From a virus: a DNA stretch of 64,000 nt. Made by a program: the position numbers and the translations under genes. The notes below the pieces were generated by a model, which ran no database searches, was not told the DNA's origin, and saw nothing but the letters and a program-made list of their open reading frames with translations. Positions 34,510-43,015 of the stretch are shown here, in pieces; position 1 is the stretch's first letter, and every line of letters begins with the position of its first letter. The DNA lies in IMG/VR virus record IMGVR_UViG_3300035145_003993, positions 147,365-211,364 of that record. One strand, given 5' to 3'.

Positions 34510-35274
34510 TTATCCTTCACTTTTTTGATTATTTAATGGCTTTTCAAAGTGATAAAAAGCTCCTCCTGTGTGACCGTCGTGAATTAGAGTTGCAAAACAC
34601 CTTGCAACAGGACCACCTAATTTATCCTTAAGTTTTTTATAAAAAGGATGATTTTTAATTTCTTTTGGAATTCTCCACGAAGAAGATGTAGAATATCCTG
34701 TATCATATTTAATAAAGTCAAACCCTGTATCTGTACCTAGCTTAATAAAATTTTCATGAACTGGAAAGTTAACATGTCCAATTTTATGTTCCTTTTCAGG
34801 TGAATGAAATTGTGTGTCTTGTGTATTCATTGGGAATCCTAGTACCATTCTCCCACCAGGTCGAAGAACTCTATAAAGCTCTTTCATAATATATGGATAA
34901 TTGTGGTCTTCAATATGTTCAAAAACTTCTGACGAAACCATGATATCAAACATTTCGTCACTATATGGGAGTCCTGTTGTGATATCATGTTGCTTTAATT
35001 GAAATTTGTTACTTTGCTTAGACCAAGCCATATCGATATATTTTTGTTGATAGTCAATACCATAATACTCAGTAAAAACAAAAAGACTTTTCATAAATGT
35101 CCAGAGTCTACCATTATAACATCCAATATCAAGAAGTTTTGGCTGATTTTTTCCATCATATCCATTTGAAGAGCACCACTTACGAACAGCTTCAACTAAA
35201 TAATTTTGAGAAAAAACAATAAATTGACAATCAATTAAAGTTTGTGGGTGAGACTTTTTTTGTATCGCAGCCAT
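34510..35274 (-). CDS. class I SAM-dependent methyltransferase
   Basis: 254 aa. Motif I LLDIGCYNGRL, motif II YYGIDYQQKYIDMA, MFDIMVSSEVFEHIED (motif IV) and VLRPGGRMVLGFP are standard for Methyltransferase_11-type enzymes. There is no DNA-MTase DPPY/NPPY motif, so the substrate may be a small molecule, glycan or protein. Sits between ThyX and the endolysin, under the promoter at 35325-35353. Confidence 0.9.
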   Translation of the reverse strand: MAAIQKKSHPQTLIDCQFIVFSQNYLVEAVRKWCSSNGYDGKNQPKLLDIGCYNGRLWTFMKSLFVFTEYYGIDYQQKYIDMAWSKQSNKFQLKQHDITTGLPYSDEMFDIMVSSEVFEHIEDHNYPYIMKELYRVLRPGGRMVLGFPMNTQDTQFHSPEKEHKIGHVNFPVHENFIKLGTDTGFDFIKYDTGYSTSSSWRIPKEIKNHPFYKKLKDKLGGPVARCFATLIHDGHTGGAFYHFEKPLNNQKSEG

Positions 35275-35324
35275 ATGGTTACATACCTTTCTTATTTTTT
35301 ATAATTTTATTAATTTGTTTTATT

Positions 35325-35353
35325 ATTATATTAATATTAGTTTTATTTTACAC
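35325..35353 (-). promoter_or_regulatory. GTGTAAA-N16-TATAAT promoter (methyltransferase, thyX)
   Basis: GTGTAAA at 35347-35353 and a perfect TATAAT at 35325-35330. Located between the endolysin and methyltransferase genes; would drive methyltransferase, thyX and following genes. Confidence 0.8.
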
Positions 35354-35359
35354 TAAAAA

Positions 35360-36142
35360 TTAATCAATATTGTAATATAATTTTTCTGCCCAAGGTATAA
35401 CATCCCATTTTTTTGCTGAAATGTTGTGGTGTCCTACAATACTATATTTAGAAGCTTCTTTCACAGACATTACATCTAAACTTTCACAAACTGGTTTGTC
35501 TGTGAGATTAGTTGCTTCTCTTAATGATTGTAAAAATTGTTTGCAAACATCTGCAAAATCGTCACCAATCATTACTAATTTTCTTCCTTTTACTCTATTA
35601 TCTGGTATTTTACAAACTTGAAGTGATGCATCTGGGTACCAATTTTTAGTTTTTTCCCAATATTTTTCATCTGGATGCATGCAAATATCAATACCAATAG
35701 AGTATTTATTAAATTTTCCTGCATGATAAGCAGCTAAACCTGTATCTAAGCATTGTAAAATTTCATATTCACCTGTTTTATGATTTCTTCCAATTAAAAA
35801 ATGTGAAGAAACGTGTCTTCCTCTTGCAAGATTAAAAACATTATAACAGTGTCTAGAATTTAATCCTCCCCAATGTACACAAATAGATGTAGGATCAGAT
35901 TTTCTTTTATACCAATTTTTTGTACCATCATCAAGTTCGTATAAAGGCGCAGACCAATCAATTTCTAAAGGAGAATCAATTGGAACGACTTTTCCCATAT
36001 GCATTATGATAGGCATCCCATAATATTGTCTAACTGCTCTATGAGTTGCTGGTCCATATATACCATCTGCTTTAACACCTACTTCTTGTTGAAGTGATAT
36101 TACATATTCTTTGTTTTTATTTAAAGTACTAAACTGTTCCAT
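35360..36142 (-). CDS. N-acetylmuramoyl-L-alanine amidase endolysin
   Basis: 260 aa. Residues 12-42 (LQQEVGVKADGIYGPATHRA) are a peptidoglycan-binding repeat. The amidase_2 domain follows: SICVHWGGLNSRHCYN (zinc His), VSSHFLIGR, IGIDICMH and GHHNISAKKWDVIPW (second zinc His and general acid). No signal peptide, so release needs a holin that I could not identify. A gene of this kind among nucleotide genes is common in compact phages. Confidence 0.9.
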   Translation of the reverse strand: MEQFSTLNKNKEYVISLQQEVGVKADGIYGPATHRAVRQYYGMPIIMHMGKVVPIDSPLEIDWSAPLYELDDGTKNWYKRKSDPTSICVHWGGLNSRHCYNVFNLARGRHVSSHFLIGRNHKTGEYEILQCLDTGLAAYHAGKFNKYSIGIDICMHPDEKYWEKTKNWYPDASLQVCKIPDNRVKGRKLVMIGDDFADVCKQFLQSLREATNLTDKPVCESLDVMSVKEASKYSIVGHHNISAKKWDVIPWAEKLYYNID

Positions 36143-36564
36143 TATCTATTATTACCTTCAATTCTATCTTTAATTCTATCTTTAATTATTTCTTCCTTGT
36201 TAGGATAAGATTTTATAACTATTTTAAGACATTTTTCTGTTAATTTTATTAAAGATTTTACATCATCATCAGTTATAGGTTCATTTTTATTTTTTTTAAA
36301 ACTTTTTTTAAGTTTAAAAAGACTTTCATCATCTGTAGACATTTCTAAATATTCTAAATAAGAATTAATATTTAACAATAATGAATTAATCATTCTGTCT
36401 GCAGATTCTGGTGTTTTTAAACTTAGTTTAACAAATCCTATAGCTTCATCATAGTCTAAATCCATCTGCTTTTCACTAATTTCTGTAATGATTTCTTTAT
36501 TTGGCAAATTTTCATCTAGTAGAAATTGTCTCCATTGATTAAACATTTCGTATATATTTTTCAT
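36142..36564 (-). CDS. hypothetical 140-aa helical protein
   Basis: Starts MKNIYEMFNQWRQFLLDEN, an amphipathic N-terminal helix with a W-x-x-FL core that recurs in the plus-strand peptide at 25395. The rest is helical, lysine- and leucine-rich (ADRMINSLLLNINSYLEYLE). One-base overlap with the endolysin gene. Unknown. Confidence 0.75.
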   Translation of the reverse strand: MKNIYEMFNQWRQFLLDENLPNKEIITEISEKQMDLDYDEAIGFVKLSLKTPESADRMINSLLLNINSYLEYLEMSTDDESLFKLKKSFKKNKNEPITDDDVKSLIKLTEKCLKIVIKSYPNKEEIIKDRIKDRIEGNNR

Positions 36565-36575
36565 AAATAATCCTT

Positions 36576-37562
36576 TTAATAATCTAAATTTTCTTCGTAA
36601 TCATCATATTCATCAGAATCACCAAATTCAGTAAATGCAGTTGCTGTATTTAAAACATATTTTCCTAAGACATTTTGTAAGTCTTCTGTTCCAACTTCAT
36701 TTTTTGCTCTATTTATCATATCCTCATTGATATTACTACCGTCGAGAGCGCCACAAATTTTCAAAGATCCAAGAGCTGTCATTAGATTTATTATTTCGTC
36801 ACTTGCATTTTGAGTTCTTAGAAAATTAATTTTTTCTTGAACGCTATCTTTAATTCTTTTCTTTTCAGAAGGTTTTACATTATAGACACCTCCTTGAGAA
36901 AATAAATCGTTTTCATCTTCAGACTGCTCTAAATTTAGTGGCTGTCTAAAGAAACTAATAACATCATCATTTTTTCCTGAAATGACATTTTGACTCCACT
37001 CTTCTAGGCTATCAAATTTATTAATACCTAAATCACCTTCAATATCATCTTTATTTAAGCTCAATTCTTCATAGACATCATCTGATAAGTTTAAAGAATT
37101 TGACAGTAATTCTTGAAATAAAAGAACTAAAGGATTTTCTTGATTTTCTTGATTTATAGGATTAGAATCGATTCCAAAAACAGATTTAATAGCAGATAAT
37201 TCTTTGTCTGTAAGTTGTTTAAAATCATTATTATTAATCCTTCTAGTAAAAGAATCTTTAACGCTATTAGGAATACTATTAGGATTGCCAATCTCTTTTG
37301 CTGTGTTTACTATAGCTGTTTCTTCGTTAGGTTTTAATTTAGTATTTTTCCCTATTTGAGTTCCTAAAATACCTGTTGTTCCTATTGCTAATATTAATAT
37401 TTTTTCTAATGGTGTTGTATTAGAAACGAATTTTTTTATATTTTTTAAAAAATTTTCGTCTATTCTATTATTTTTATTTAAAATACTTTCAAATATATAG
37501 TCTATTTCATCGTAGTAAAATATTTGATTTTTAATATAACTTTCTAATAATTGATTTGTCAT
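36576..37562 (-). CDS. hypothetical 328-aa protein with possible membrane or amphipathic helix
   Basis: N-terminal MTNQLLESYIKNQIFYYDEID shares the LLE-x-YIK element with the HAD protein and the 69-aa protein. Residues 52-72 (PLEKILILAIGTTGILGTQI) are hydrophobic enough for one membrane pass. An acidic, mainly helical remainder ends in an Asp/Glu/Tyr-rich tail. Its position next to the amidase could fit a lysis or virion role, but nothing specific is recognised. Confidence 0.75.
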   Translation of the reverse strand: MTNQLLESYIKNQIFYYDEIDYIFESILNKNNRIDENFLKNIKKFVSNTTPLEKILILAIGTTGILGTQIGKNTKLKPNEETAIVNTAKEIGNPNSIPNSVKDSFTRRINNNDFKQLTDKELSAIKSVFGIDSNPINQENQENPLVLLFQELLSNSLNLSDDVYEELSLNKDDIEGDLGINKFDSLEEWSQNVISGKNDDVISFFRQPLNLEQSEDENDLFSQGGVYNVKPSEKKRIKDSVQEKINFLRTQNASDEIINLMTALGSLKICGALDGSNINEDMINRAKNEVGTEDLQNVLGKYVLNTATAFTEFGDSDEYDDYEENLDY

Positions 37563-37595
37563 ATAATATTCTTTCTATTAAATTTATAATAAATA

Positions 37596-38201
37596 TTATT
37601 CTAAATCAAAACTTACAGAAACTTTTCCTTTTAATCGTGGTATTCTTAATTGCTGGACTATATTGTGTTCTTTTGCCTCTTCAGCTTCTAAAAACCAATC
37701 TGCGTGACCTTTGTCATGAATTAAGTTTAAGAAATAATCATCCGGCTTTCCACAATTTCGTGCCATCATAGTATATAATTTTTTATTTAATCGTTCAGAC
37801 TCGCGTGCATCAGCTTTAAGTTCTTCAACTTTACCAAAAGCCATTGAAGAAACATCATGAATCATTAGTACAGAATCTTTGTCCATAAATCGTAAACCTT
37901 CGTCACCAAAAGAAGCTAATAAAGCTCCACATGACATTGCTTTTCCTTTAACAATAGTTGCTACAGGAATTGTTGATGATTTAATTGTAGCTATCATTGA
38001 TAATAGTGAATAAGCTTGACCTCCAAATGAATCAATAACAATAGGTATAATTTTTTGCCCAGTATTTTGAGCAGCACTAACGAGAGTTGAAAATTCGCTA
38101 GCAGACTCTTCAGTAAATTCATTTACAGTTATAACTACAGGATCGTTTCTTAGCTCAAGATCCTTGATTAGTGGAGATATCTCAGCAACAAAATTAATCA
38201 T
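37596..38201 (-). CDS. clpP: ClpP-like serine protease (S14)
   Basis: 201 aa, as for ClpP. Triad in place: Ser90 in KAMSCGALLA, His115 in VLMIHDVS, Asp168 in HADWFLEAEEA. VIDSFGGQAYSLLSMI is the oligomerising strand region. No propeptide is obvious. It could assemble with host ClpX/ClpA, degrade host proteins, or process virion proteins; no phage ATPase partner is nearby. Overlaps thioredoxin by 8 bp. Confidence 0.92.
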   Translation of the reverse strand: MINFVAEISPLIKDLELRNDPVVITVNEFTEESASEFSTLVSAAQNTGQKIIPIVIDSFGGQAYSLLSMIATIKSSTIPVATIVKGKAMSCGALLASFGDEGLRFMDKDSVLMIHDVSSMAFGKVEELKADARESERLNKKLYTMMARNCGKPDDYFLNLIHDKGHADWFLEAEEAKEHNIVQQLRIPRLKGKVSVSFDLE

Positions 38202-38445
38202 TTAACATTCCTCTCAAAGAATCAATTGTCATTAATCCAACTTTTCTTGACACTTCTTTGTCATCAACTACCTTAATAAATGTAGGAACATTCATAACAT
38301 GATATTTACATGACTTAACAGTATCTTCAGATATATCAATAATCTCAATTGATAATTCGTTTTTAATATTTTCTGTTAGTCTATTTTTCATTTGCTTACA
38401 CGGCCCACACCAAGGAGCACTAAAAAATAAAATTTTTGTATTCAT
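38194..38445 (-). CDS. thioredoxin/glutaredoxin-like protein
   Basis: 83 aa, shorter than bacterial thioredoxin (about 105) and like phage versions. WCGPC at 12-16 and the cis-Pro NVPTF are present. The natural electron donor for the neighbouring ribonucleotide reductase. AAAGGTGG precedes its start. Confidence 0.93.
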   Translation of the reverse strand: MNTKILFFSAPWCGPCKQMKNRLTENIKNELSIEIIDISEDTVKSCKYHVMNVPTFIKVVDDKEVSRKVGLMTIDSLRGMLND

Positions 38446-38502
38446 AAACCACCTTTTTAATTTTTATATATTATATTAATAAAAAGTTTTTTTTATTAAT
38501 TA

Positions 38503-39468
38503 TTAAGCTATATTTTCCCAACCCCAACTGTCACCACTCATACCATCAGCATTATAGTCTGTAACAGTTCCTTCGAAGAAGTTTTTAAAACTGTCACCAT
38601 TAATAATCCAGTCTAACCAATCTAGCGGATTATGTTTGACTTTAAAATTAGGCTTTAAACCTAACTGAATTAAGCGACGGTCTGCAAGATATCTGATGTA
38701 TTGCTTAACCTCTTCTTTGTCTAATCCTTCAATATGACCCATTTCATAAGCTAAATCAATAACTTTGTCTTCTAATTTTACAGCTTGACGATACATTTTA
38801 TAAATTGATTTTTTAAATTCGTCATTTACAATTCGTGGATGTTCTTTTACAAACTCTCTAAATAGATGAGTCATGCCTTGAACGTGCATCGTCTCGTCGC
38901 GGATAGACCATTCAACGATTTCACACATTCCTTTCATTTTTCCAAACCTTTGGTAATTTAATAACATTACAAATGCTGAAAATAGACTCATTCCTTCATT
39001 ACACGCAGACTGCGCAAGAGCTAGTCCTAGTCCTTTTTTAGTACTTACATCGTTTTGTTGCATGAACTCAATTTTATCACTCATTTCTTTATATTCAAGA
39101 AACGCGCCATATTCTTCTTCAGACAATCCTAGTGTATCGTTCAAGAGAGCATAGCTTCTTTGATGTGTGCCTTCACGATTTGCAAAACTTAATAGCATAC
39201 TCCTAATTTCATTATTTTTAAACTTAGGAATAAACAGATCACAATAATTACCACCTACTTGCACATCACTTTGTGTAAATAGTCTAAGAATTTGTGTAAT
39301 ATGGTTTTTTTCTTCTAAAGATATTTTTCCACCTTTCCACTGATTGACATCTTCAGCTAACTTTGCTTCCCAACTTCCCCAGTGAATCTTTTCATGACTT
39401 TCTGCGATTTCCATTGCCCAAGCATACTTGAAGGGCTTATATGTTGTATTGTATTTTAGTAATGACAT
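38503..39468 (-). CDS. nrdB: class I ribonucleotide reductase beta subunit
   Basis: 321 aa. Di-iron ligands Asp68, Glu99/His102 (NREGTHQRSY), Glu158 (NEGMSLF) and Glu192/His195 (RDETMHVQG). The radical Tyr106 lies four residues after His102, as in class Ia NrdB. The C-terminus ends in an aromatic SWGWENIA tail that would dock to NrdA. Follows the NrdA C fragment by 33 bp. Confidence 0.96.
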   Translation of the reverse strand: MSLLKYNTTYKPFKYAWAMEIAESHEKIHWGSWEAKLAEDVNQWKGGKISLEEKNHITQILRLFTQSDVQVGGNYCDLFIPKFKNNEIRSMLLSFANREGTHQRSYALLNDTLGLSEEEYGAFLEYKEMSDKIEFMQQNDVSTKKGLGLALAQSACNEGMSLFSAFVMLLNYQRFGKMKGMCEIVEWSIRDETMHVQGMTHLFREFVKEHPRIVNDEFKKSIYKMYRQAVKLEDKVIDLAYEMGHIEGLDKEEVKQYIRYLADRRLIQLGLKPNFKVKHNPLDWLDWIINGDSFKNFFEGTVTDYNADGMSGDSWGWENIA

Positions 39469-39501
39469 ACGTTTAACCTTTGTAAAAACCTTGTATAATA
39501 A

Positions 39502-40563
39502 TTATCCTTGACAGCTTAAACATTCATCAGGATCAGCGAAATCTTGTAACTTATCTTGCTTAACCTTCTGACTAACCTTTTCAGCTGAAGCTCCTGCGTT
39601 TGTCCTTAGATAATATAATCCTTTTAACTTCTTTTTCCAAGCTCTAATATGTACTGCATTAACATAAGATTTATCAGTACCAGCGGGAAAGAATAAATTA
39701 ACACTTTGACCTTGGCAAATAAATTCTTGTCTATCACCTGCGTGATCTATAATCCATCTTTGATCTAATTCAAATGCTGTTTTAAATACTTCTTTATGCC
39801 AATCTGACATGTATTCAAGGTGTTGAACAGATCCTTCTGCTAAGATAATAGATTTCCATTGTTCATTCATCCAAGATTCAATATCAATTTTTTCTACATT
39901 GTCAGCATACTCTCTTAAAACTTTTTCTAAGTGATGATTTTTCACTAAATAAGAACCTACTCTTGTTCTATGTGTATATGCATTACTTTTCCAAGGTTCA
40001 ATAGATGGTGAAGTCCCTGCAATAATAGAAGAATTAGCATTTGGAGCAATTGCTAATAGATGAGAATTCCTAACTCCGTAACCAGATCCATCAGGACATT
40101 CACCTTTTTTAATCGCCAACTCTTTTGTACGCTGTTTTGCTTTTTCTTTAATTAATGAGAATATATTAATATTTGTTGCTTTTGCAATCCCTGATTCAAA
40201 CGGAATATTTTTTGATTGAAGATAGGAGTGAAATCCCATTGCACCTAAACCAAGTGATCTTTCTCTCATAGCGGAAAATTTTGCTTTGTGCAAATAGTCA
40301 GGAGCATTTTCAATAAAAAATTGTAGGACGTTATCTAAATACTCTATTAAATCTTCAACAATATTTGTGTCTTTCCATTCATCAAACTTTTCAACATTTA
40401 GTGAGCTTAAACAACATACTGCACTTCTTTCAGGAGATGTTGCCAAATGGATCTCATTACAATTGTGAACGAGCATGTTATTTGCAAAAAAATTTTTATT
40501 GTCTTTAACAGTTATGTCAAAAACAGGTTCTTTTGTTTCTCTTTTAATTATTTTTAATCCCAT
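39502..40563 (-). CDS. nrdA: ribonucleotide reductase alpha subunit, C-terminal fragment carrying split-intein C half
   Basis: Residues 1-34 are an intein C half (VFDITVKDNKNFFANNMLVHN). From Cys35 the NrdA sequence runs CNEIHLAT, then SAVCCLSSLNV, the barrel and a C-terminal CLSCQG redox pair. Cys35 aligns with the thiyl-radical cysteine of the N-L-C-x-E motif, so the splicing nucleophile and the radical residue are the same. With residues 1-282 encoded at 41682-42527 the spliced enzyme would have 601 aa and no ATP-cone. A start with AAAGGTAG lies inside the end of the GIY-YIG gene (20-bp overlap). Confidence 0.95.
   Translation of the reverse strand: MGLKIIKRETKEPVFDITVKDNKNFFANNMLVHNCNEIHLATSPERSAVCCLSSLNVEKFDEWKDTNIVEDLIEYLDNVLQFFIENAPDYLHKAKFSAMRERSLGLGAMGFHSYLQSKNIPFESGIAKATNINIFSLIKEKAKQRTKELAIKKGECPDGSGYGVRNSHLLAIAPNANSSIIAGTSPSIEPWKSNAYTHRTRVGSYLVKNHHLEKVLREYADNVEKIDIESWMNEQWKSIILAEGSVQHLEYMSDWHKEVFKTAFELDQRWIIDHAGDRQEFICQGQSVNLFFPAGTDKSYVNAVHIRAWKKKLKGLYYLRTNAGASAEKVSQKVKQDKLQDFADPDECLSCQG
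40462..40563 (-). other. split intein C-terminal half (NrdA)
   Basis: 34 residues, block F/G KNFFANNMLVHN, followed by Cys at +1. Similar in style to, but not the same as, the DnaE C half at 22952-23080. Confidence 0.93.
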
Positions 40564-41302
40564 ATTTTCTACCTTTTATCCATTCTTCACTGTTAAGTGC
40601 ATCGATTTCTTTTTTGCTCATTTGTTTTGAAACTTTAAGTTTTTCGTTAGTGTACCAATTTTTTCCTGATAATGACTTAGAAAGTTTATTATTATGGCTA
40701 TTCGTTCTTTTATATTTAAAATCACTGTCATTTAAGTTATACAAATCTTTCATTGCGTTTACAAAACCTTTTAAGCCCGATCCATATTTTTTAAATCTAA
40801 ATTTTGAATAAGACTTTGGAAAACCATAAACTTCTGAACTATATATTTGCCACTTTCTTTTAGGTAGCTGTCCTTCTTTTTGAAAATAAGTAAAAGCTGA
40901 TTTTAATATTTCTTCATCAGTAAAACCTGTGTATGTTGGATTTTTTTCTCCTGATGTTGCAATAGAATTTTTTAGTCGCCATTCACTATATTTTTCATCA
41001 GGAACTATCCATCCACCATCACCACCCGTAGTCATATTATAACCCTTTTTAAAAGTATCATAATATTCAATGTAATACTTTTCTTTTTCTAAAGCTTCTT
41101 TTTTAGTATAACATTCAAAAATTATTTTAGATACTATATTTTTAGGACCGTATTTTCTAATTGCTTTATAAAAATGTGTATCATGACCTGATTGTGCATT
41201 TGTAATATGTTTGTGTAGTCTTTTTGACAAAGTTAGTCCAGTGTATCCAATGTATGACTTGTTTGTTTGTTTAAAAGTGTGCATGTATATTATATATTTC
41301 AA
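40544..41302 (-). CDS. GIY-YIG homing endonuclease between the two nrdA fragments
   Basis: 252 aa. YIIYMHTFKQTNKSYIGYTG is the GIY-YIG motif, followed by the conserved Arg/His region LHKHITNAQ and the catalytic Glu in ALEKEKYYIEYY, then YNMTTGGDGG. The C-terminal part is basic and probably binds DNA. TTG start with AAGGAG. It is unrelated to the Vsr-like enzyme in dnaE, so two different endonuclease families occupy the same niche. Confidence 0.93.
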   Translation of the reverse strand: MKYIIYMHTFKQTNKSYIGYTGLTLSKRLHKHITNAQSGHDTHFYKAIRKYGPKNIVSKIIFECYTKKEALEKEKYYIEYYDTFKKGYNMTTGGDGGWIVPDEKYSEWRLKNSIATSGEKNPTYTGFTDEEILKSAFTYFQKEGQLPKRKWQIYSSEVYGFPKSYSKFRFKKYGSGLKGFVNAMKDLYNLNDSDFKYKRTNSHNNKLSKSLSGKNWYTNEKLKVSKQMSKKEIDALNSEEWIKGRKYGIKNN

Positions 41303-41360
41303 ACTATCTCCTTATGTTAGTAAATGAATTTCAACATTAAATATACATCTAACAATCAAA

Positions 41361-41681
41361 TTAAGAAAAAACTAATTCATCGTCTTCTTTAAGATCTTTA
41401 GCTTTTACATATCCTCTATTTACAGTATATACTTTGTGATCAGGAGTACAAACAATTTTTTTACCAGTTTCTTCATCTATTATTTCAAGTACTTCTGCAC
41501 TTTTACTAATTAATCCTGCATCAGTAATTTCTTTGTATTCAATTTCTTTTGTATCAATATTATAAGACAACACAAAAATTTCTTTTCCTTCATGAAAAAG
41601 ATCAACAACTTCTTCTAATGATACCTGTGCATTTGGCACATTGTCAATTAACACATCAATCTTCGTATCTCCTGTTAAGCA
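41361..41681 (-). other. split intein N-terminal half (NrdA)
   Basis: 106 residues from Cys283. Block A CLTGDTKIDV, block B KIVCTPDHKVYT, ending NRGYVKAKDLKEDDELVFS at a stop codon. The ending strongly recalls the NRGYVRADEL-type end of the NrdJ-1 split intein, known from environmental phage sequence. Confidence 0.93.
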
Positions 41682-42527
41682 AAGATTTGATCCATGTATC
41701 TTAAGTCCTAAATCTTTTTGATATTGAGGTAAGTGTTTATTTGCTTCTGAAATGAAGTTAATATATGGCTCGCCTGTTCTAAATCTGACTTTTAGTATTC
41801 TTTGCCATAATTCTCTTGCGTCAACTGTGTCTCTTATTGTTTTATCATTAGGATCAATTAAATTCCATTTTTCGCCTTTAGATACTGCTTCCATAAATTC
41901 GTCTGTTACATTTACTGCATTGTTTAAATTAAAACATTTACGATTTACGTCTCCTCCTGTTGGAAGTCGAATACTTAAAAATTCAATAATATCAGGATGA
42001 GAAACATCCATATAAGCTGCATAGCTTCCTTTCCTAGTTTTTCCTTGTCTATAAGCAGTCATATCACTATCTGCAGATTTTAAAAAAGGAATTGGTCCTG
42101 GTGATATTGAAGAATTAGATCTAACTTTAGACCAATGACCTCCTACACCACCACCTTTTACAGACATCCAACGTAATTCATTTGAATGATCTATAAGACC
42201 TTCTAAAGAGTCATCAACATAACTTAAAAAACAAGAAATAGGAAGTCCTAATTCTGTACCACCGGGAACGGGAGCATTAGATAAGATTGGAGAACTAAAC
42301 ATAAACCAACCTTTTGCCGCGTAATTATAAATTCTTTGTGCAAGTGACAAATCATATTTTTTATTTTGAAAATCGTAAGAGAATGCTACAGCTGCCCTTG
42401 CAAAACTTTCTTGAGGAGACTCCTCGTGATCTTGCATATAATAGTCTCTAAGTAATTTTCGTGAAAAATTTGTTAATTTATCGTCATAATCTAAGTTAAT
42501 ACTAATACCATAGCATTCTTTTTTCAT
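41361..42527 (-). CDS. nrdA: ribonucleotide reductase alpha subunit, N-terminal fragment carrying split-intein N half
   Basis: Residues 1-282 are NrdA: FSSPILSNAPVPGG, LPISCFLSYVDDS (first active-site Cys99), WMSVKGGGVGGHWSKVRS and HGSNL at the junction. The allosteric ATP-cone is absent. Residues 283-388 are an intein N half of the NrdJ/NrdA-type. Reduces ribonucleoside diphosphates after trans-splicing with the downstream fragment. Directly follows dut by 14 bp. Confidence 0.95.
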   Translation of the reverse strand: MKKECYGISINLDYDDKLTNFSRKLLRDYYMQDHEESPQESFARAAVAFSYDFQNKKYDLSLAQRIYNYAAKGWFMFSSPILSNAPVPGGTELGLPISCFLSYVDDSLEGLIDHSNELRWMSVKGGGVGGHWSKVRSNSSISPGPIPFLKSADSDMTAYRQGKTRKGSYAAYMDVSHPDIIEFLSIRLPTGGDVNRKCFNLNNAVNVTDEFMEAVSKGEKWNLIDPNDKTIRDTVDARELWQRILKVRFRTGEPYINFISEANKHLPQYQKDLGLKIHGSNLCLTGDTKIDVLIDNVPNAQVSLEEVVDLFHEGKEIFVLSYNIDTKEIEYKEITDAGLISKSAEVLEIIDEETGKKIVCTPDHKVYTVNRGYVKAKDLKEDDELVFS

Positions 42528-42541
42528 ATTTTATTCCTTAT

Positions 42542-43015
42542 TCAATCTGAACTTCCGATTTTACCTTTTTTTCTTGTAGAAAGTTTGGATAGATTTAAGT
42601 ATTCTTCTTCGCCAATTTCAGAATATTCGTTGTCACACTTAACTACAATAATTTGAACAGGAAGTTTTTCGCCATGTTTTATATTATACTCTTCGTTACT
42701 AACGTTTACAAGATTTACAAATATTTCACCAGTATAACCTTCATCAATTACTCCAGCACGATATTTCAAAGGAGTTTTTGTAATTGATCCTCTTTCTTTA
42801 ATTAAAGTTACATATCCAGGAGGAGTAAAAACGTGTAAACCTGTTGAGACCATTGATCCTTTTTTATTATTTAAGGAAGGCATTATTGATACATCATCAC
42901 CTGAATTGTACAGATCTAGTCCCGCACTTTCACCGTTATATGCTGGAACATAATTACTTATATTATTAGATTTTAAAACTTTCTTTAATTCTTCTTTACA
43001 ATAAATCTTAATCAT
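42542..43015 (-). CDS. dut: dUTPase (trimeric)
   Basis: 157 aa with the five trimeric-dUTPase motifs: AGLDLY, KERGSITK, the uracil-binding hairpin YRAGVIDEGYTGEIFV, the K-LPVQIIV strand and the C-terminal RKKGKIGSSD arm. Makes dUMP for ThyX and keeps uracil out of DNA. Overlaps the helicase gene by 8 bp. Confidence 0.95.
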   Translation of the reverse strand: MIKIYCKEELKKVLKSNNISNYVPAYNGESAGLDLYNSGDDVSIMPSLNNKKGSMVSTGLHVFTPPGYVTLIKERGSITKTPLKYRAGVIDEGYTGEIFVNLVNVSNEEYNIKHGEKLPVQIIVVKCDNEYSEIGEEEYLNLSKLSTRKKGKIGSSD

